Shown here in pieces: positions 61,888 to 64,000 of a stretch of 64,000 bases of DNA. Every line of letters starts with the position of its first letter. Within the stretch, counting starts at the first letter, position 1. The notes below the pieces were generated by a model that was not told the origin of the DNA, did not search any database, and saw nothing but the letters and a program-made list of their open reading frames with translations. Source of the stretch: Pigmentiphaga humi (GTDB taxonomy: Bacteria; Pseudomonadota; Gammaproteobacteria; Burkholderiales; Burkholderiaceae_B); the NCBI RefSeq assembly GCF_900606115.1, contig NZ_UWPJ01000022.1:1-64000 (forward strand), in the 5' to 3' direction. Made by a program: the position numbers and the translations under genes.

Positions 61888-64000
61888 GGCAGGATCTCCT
61901 GTGGGTGGTCAGCGAAGGAACCCGGCGCGAGGCCGGGGAACGAGGGCAGCAGGTCAGCCGCCCAATCGAGGCCGCGATGGCGCAGCCAGGCGCCCGCGAA
62001 GCCAGGCGTGCCGGCGTCCAGCAGCACGCGGTCTATGTCGCGCTGGTCTTGCGGCGTGGAAGCGCCCGCAAACGCCAACGCTGCCGGCCCCAGGTCGAGG
62101 TCGAATAGGCGGTTGCCGAGGCGGGATTGGTAGTAGTAGTCGCGCTTGGGCTGCGCGGTGGCGACGATCTCGATCTGCCGCGAATTTAGGCCGAAGCCTT
62201 CGTAGATCGTGCGAATCTGCGGCTCGGTCGCCTGCGGGTTCGGCAGGAAGATGCGGCTTGCACAGCTTTCGATGATCGCGGGCGCGATGCTCGAATCCTT
62301 GATGTCCGCAAGCGACTGTGTGGCGAAGATGACGCTGACGTTCTTCTTGCGAAGCGTCTTGAGCCACTGCCGGATGCGCGCGGCAAACACGGGGTCATCG
62401 AGGAACAGCCACGCTTCATCGAGGATCAGCAGCGTGGGCGCACCGTCAAAGCGTTCATCGAAACGCGCAAAGAGGTAATGCAGCACGGCCATGACGGCGG
62501 CCTTGCTGTGCATCAGCTCCTCCATCTCGAAACCCTGCACGTCGGCCATGCCCAGCCGGTCGTGATCGGCATCCAGCAGCTTGCCGTGCGCGCCGCCGAG
62601 CACATACGGCGCGAGCGCCTGGCGCAGCGCATTGCTCTGCAACAGCACGGACAGCCCGGTCATCGTGCGCTGCTCCACCGGCGCACCGGCAAGGCTGCCG
62701 AGTGCCGACCAGATGGCCGCCTTCTCGTCCGGGCCGACCGCCACGCCTTCGTGCAGCAAGCGCCCCTCGATCCATTCGGCGGCCCAGGTGCGGTAGCCCT
62801 CGCGGTCGATGCGGGCGAGCGGCTGGAAGGCGATTTCGCCATCCATGCTCAGGTCGTAGTGCTCGCCGCCCAGCCCGAGGATGGTGGCGCGCATCGAGCG
62901 CCCCATGTCGAAGGCGAAGATGCGCGAGCCGCGATAGCGGCGGAACTGCATCGCCAGCGTGGCGAGCAAGACCGACTTGCCCATGCCGGTCGGGCCGGCG
63001 ACCAGCGTGTGGCCCACGTCGCCGATGTGCGTCACCAGCCGGAACGGCGTCGCGCCATCGGTGCGTGTGACGATCAGCGGCGGGCCGCCCAGGTGGTCGT
63101 TCTTCTCCGGCCCGGCCCATACCGCCGACACCGGCATCATGTGCGCCAGGTTCAGCGTCGAGACGATGGGCTGGCGCACGTTGGCGTAGGCGTTGCCGGG
63201 GAGCGAGGACAGCCACGCATCCACGGCATTGAGCGTTTCGGGGATGGTGACAAAGCCCCGGCCCTGGATGACGCGCTCCACCATGCGCAGCTTCTCGTCG
63301 GCTGCGCCGGCGTCCTCGTCCGTGACGGTGACGGTCGCCGTCAGGTAGCCGAAGGCGACTTGATCGCTGCCCAGCTCCTGCAAGGCGGCATCAGCGTCGG
63401 CGGCCTTGTTGTTCGCGTCGGTATCGACCAGCGGGCTTTCCTGCTGGAAGATCGTTTCGCGCAGCAGCGCAATGACGTTCTTGCGCTTGGCAAACCACTG
63501 ACGGCGCAGGCGGGCGAGTTCTTTTTCCGCCTCGGATTTATCCAGGCACAGAAAGCGCGTACTCCAGCGATACCCAAATCCCAGGCGGTTGAGGTCGTCC
63601 AGAATCCCCGGCCAGGTCGAGGTCGGGAAGCCCCGCACCGACACCACACGCAGGTGCCGGTCGCCCAGCATGGGCGCCAAGCCACCGACCAGCGGCGAGT
63701 CGGTCAGCAGCGCGTCGATGTGGAAAGGCACCTCGGGCACGCCGACGCGAAAGCGCCGCGTCGAGATAGTCGAATGCAAATAGGTCAGAGTCTGCGCGTC
63801 GTCCAGCCAGGCGATTTCCGGCATCACGCCATCGAGCAGGTCGAAGACGCGATCCGTTTCCGCGACGAAGGCTTGCAGCCGCTCGCGCCAGTCCACGCCA
63901 CTCGTCGGCGTGTTCTCGTAGAGCATCTTGGCGGCTCGGGCGCGCGATTCCTCGGGCGGCAGGTACACCAGCGTCAGGTGATAGCCGCTCTCGAAGTGGT
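61884..64000 (-). CDS. trbE: Conjugal transfer ATPase TrbE (VirB4 family), 5' end missing
   Basis: The VirB4-like ATPase powers pilus assembly and substrate transfer. The frame runs off the right edge; about 705 residues are present out of roughly 800-850 expected. Upstream of the first visible ATG-like codon (63968), the frame continues to the edge with FESGYHLTLVYLPPEE, as expected for TrbE. Walker A GPTGMGKS lies near nt 62996, Walker B LLILDEAWLF near 62430, and further on VSVIFATQSLADI and EPQIRTIYEGFGL (VirB4-type motifs). Confidence 0.92.
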   Translation of the reverse strand, partial: HFESGYHLTLVYLPPEESRARAAKMLYENTPTSGVDWRERLQAFVAETDRVFDLLDGVMPEIAWLDDAQTLTYLHSTISTRRFRVGVPEVPFHIDALLTDSPLVGGLAPMLGDRHLRVVSVRGFPTSTWPGILDDLNRLGFGYRWSTRFLCLDKSEAEKELARLRRQWFAKRKNVIALLRETIFQQESPLVDTDANNKAADADAALQELGSDQVAFGYLTATVTVTDEDAGAADEKLRMVERVIQGRGFVTIPETLNAVDAWLSSLPGNAYANVRQPIVSTLNLAHMMPVSAVWAGPEKNDHLGGPPLIVTRTDGATPFRLVTHIGDVGHTLVAGPTGMGKSVLLATLAMQFRRYRGSRIFAFDMGRSMRATILGLGGEHYDLSMDGEIAFQPLARIDREGYRTWAAEWIEGRLLHEGVAVGPDEKAAIWSALGSLAGAPVEQRTMTGLSVLLQSNALRQALAPYVLGGAHGKLLDADHDRLGMADVQGFEMEELMHSKAAVMAVLHYLFARFDERFDGAPTLLILDEAWLFLDDPVFAARIRQWLKTLRKKNVSVIFATQSLADIKDSSIAPAIIESCASRIFLPNPQATEPQIRTIYEGFGLNSRQIEIVATAQPKRDYYYQSRLGNRLFDLDLGPAALAFAGASTPQDQRDIDRVLLDAGTPGFAGAWLRHRGLDWAADLLPSFPGLAPGSFADHPQEILP

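Overview
The window is GC-rich DNA whose gene content points to a betaproteobacterium of the Alcaligenaceae, most like Bordetella or Achromobacter. The evidence is a double-length UvrA, many Bug/TctC-type periplasmic binding proteins, the order tkt-gap-pgk-pyk-fba-purC, and YeiH/YeiE and SelU of the proteobacterial type. This assignment comes from reading the proteins, not from a database search. Positions 1 to about 55,907 look like ordinary chromosome. From about 56,200 to the right edge lies part of an integrative conjugative element.

Region by region: 194-2079 holds fabI and selU (mnmH), followed by an 80-bp tandem repeat and a strong two-way terminator. 2333-2842 has two small reverse-strand genes. 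2984-9477 is a 1,952-residue double UvrA overlapping a class IV aminotransferase. 9481-16349 is a seven-gene reverse-strand catabolic and transport cluster (ABC importer, hydroxy-acid oxidase, lactonase-like proteins, dehydrogenase). It diverges from a LysR-type regulator that carries two helix-turn-helix domains and is preceded by an 18-codon leader ORF. 17924-24070 is housekeeping: TcdA, an MFS transporter, ChaC, PdxH, a DUF72 protein, a flavin reductase and a lipoprotein. 24093-26780 is purE-purK-sua5, followed by the yeiH/yeiE pair and a thioredoxin-TPR protein.

30106-39586 is an aromatic-acid locus. A binding protein diverges from an operon encoding a dihydroxyphthalate-decarboxylase-like protein, an MhpB-type extradiol dioxygenase, an alpha/beta hydrolase, an aldehyde dehydrogenase, a hydroxycinnamoyl-CoA hydratase/lyase relative, a CoA transferase, a second binding protein and a GntR regulator. 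Together these could activate an arylpropenoate with CoA, cut off two carbons, oxidise the aldehyde, decarboxylate and open the ring. I do not know this combination as a described pathway. 39605-47759 carries the central carbon operon tkt-gap-pgk-pyk-fba-purC with a terminator after purC. 47882-55907 has rsmE, then a reverse block of maeB, patatin, secreted barnase-like RNase, barstar and sodC, then a FAD-oxidase-like gene diverging from an aminotransferase.

56229-64000 encodes trbE (cut by the window edge), trbJ, a TrbK-like lipoprotein, trbL, trbF, trbG, trbI and a DUF2274 protein. This is the mating-pair apparatus in the order found in Tn4371-type elements. The 321-bp stretch 55908-56228 is the probable chromosome/element junction.
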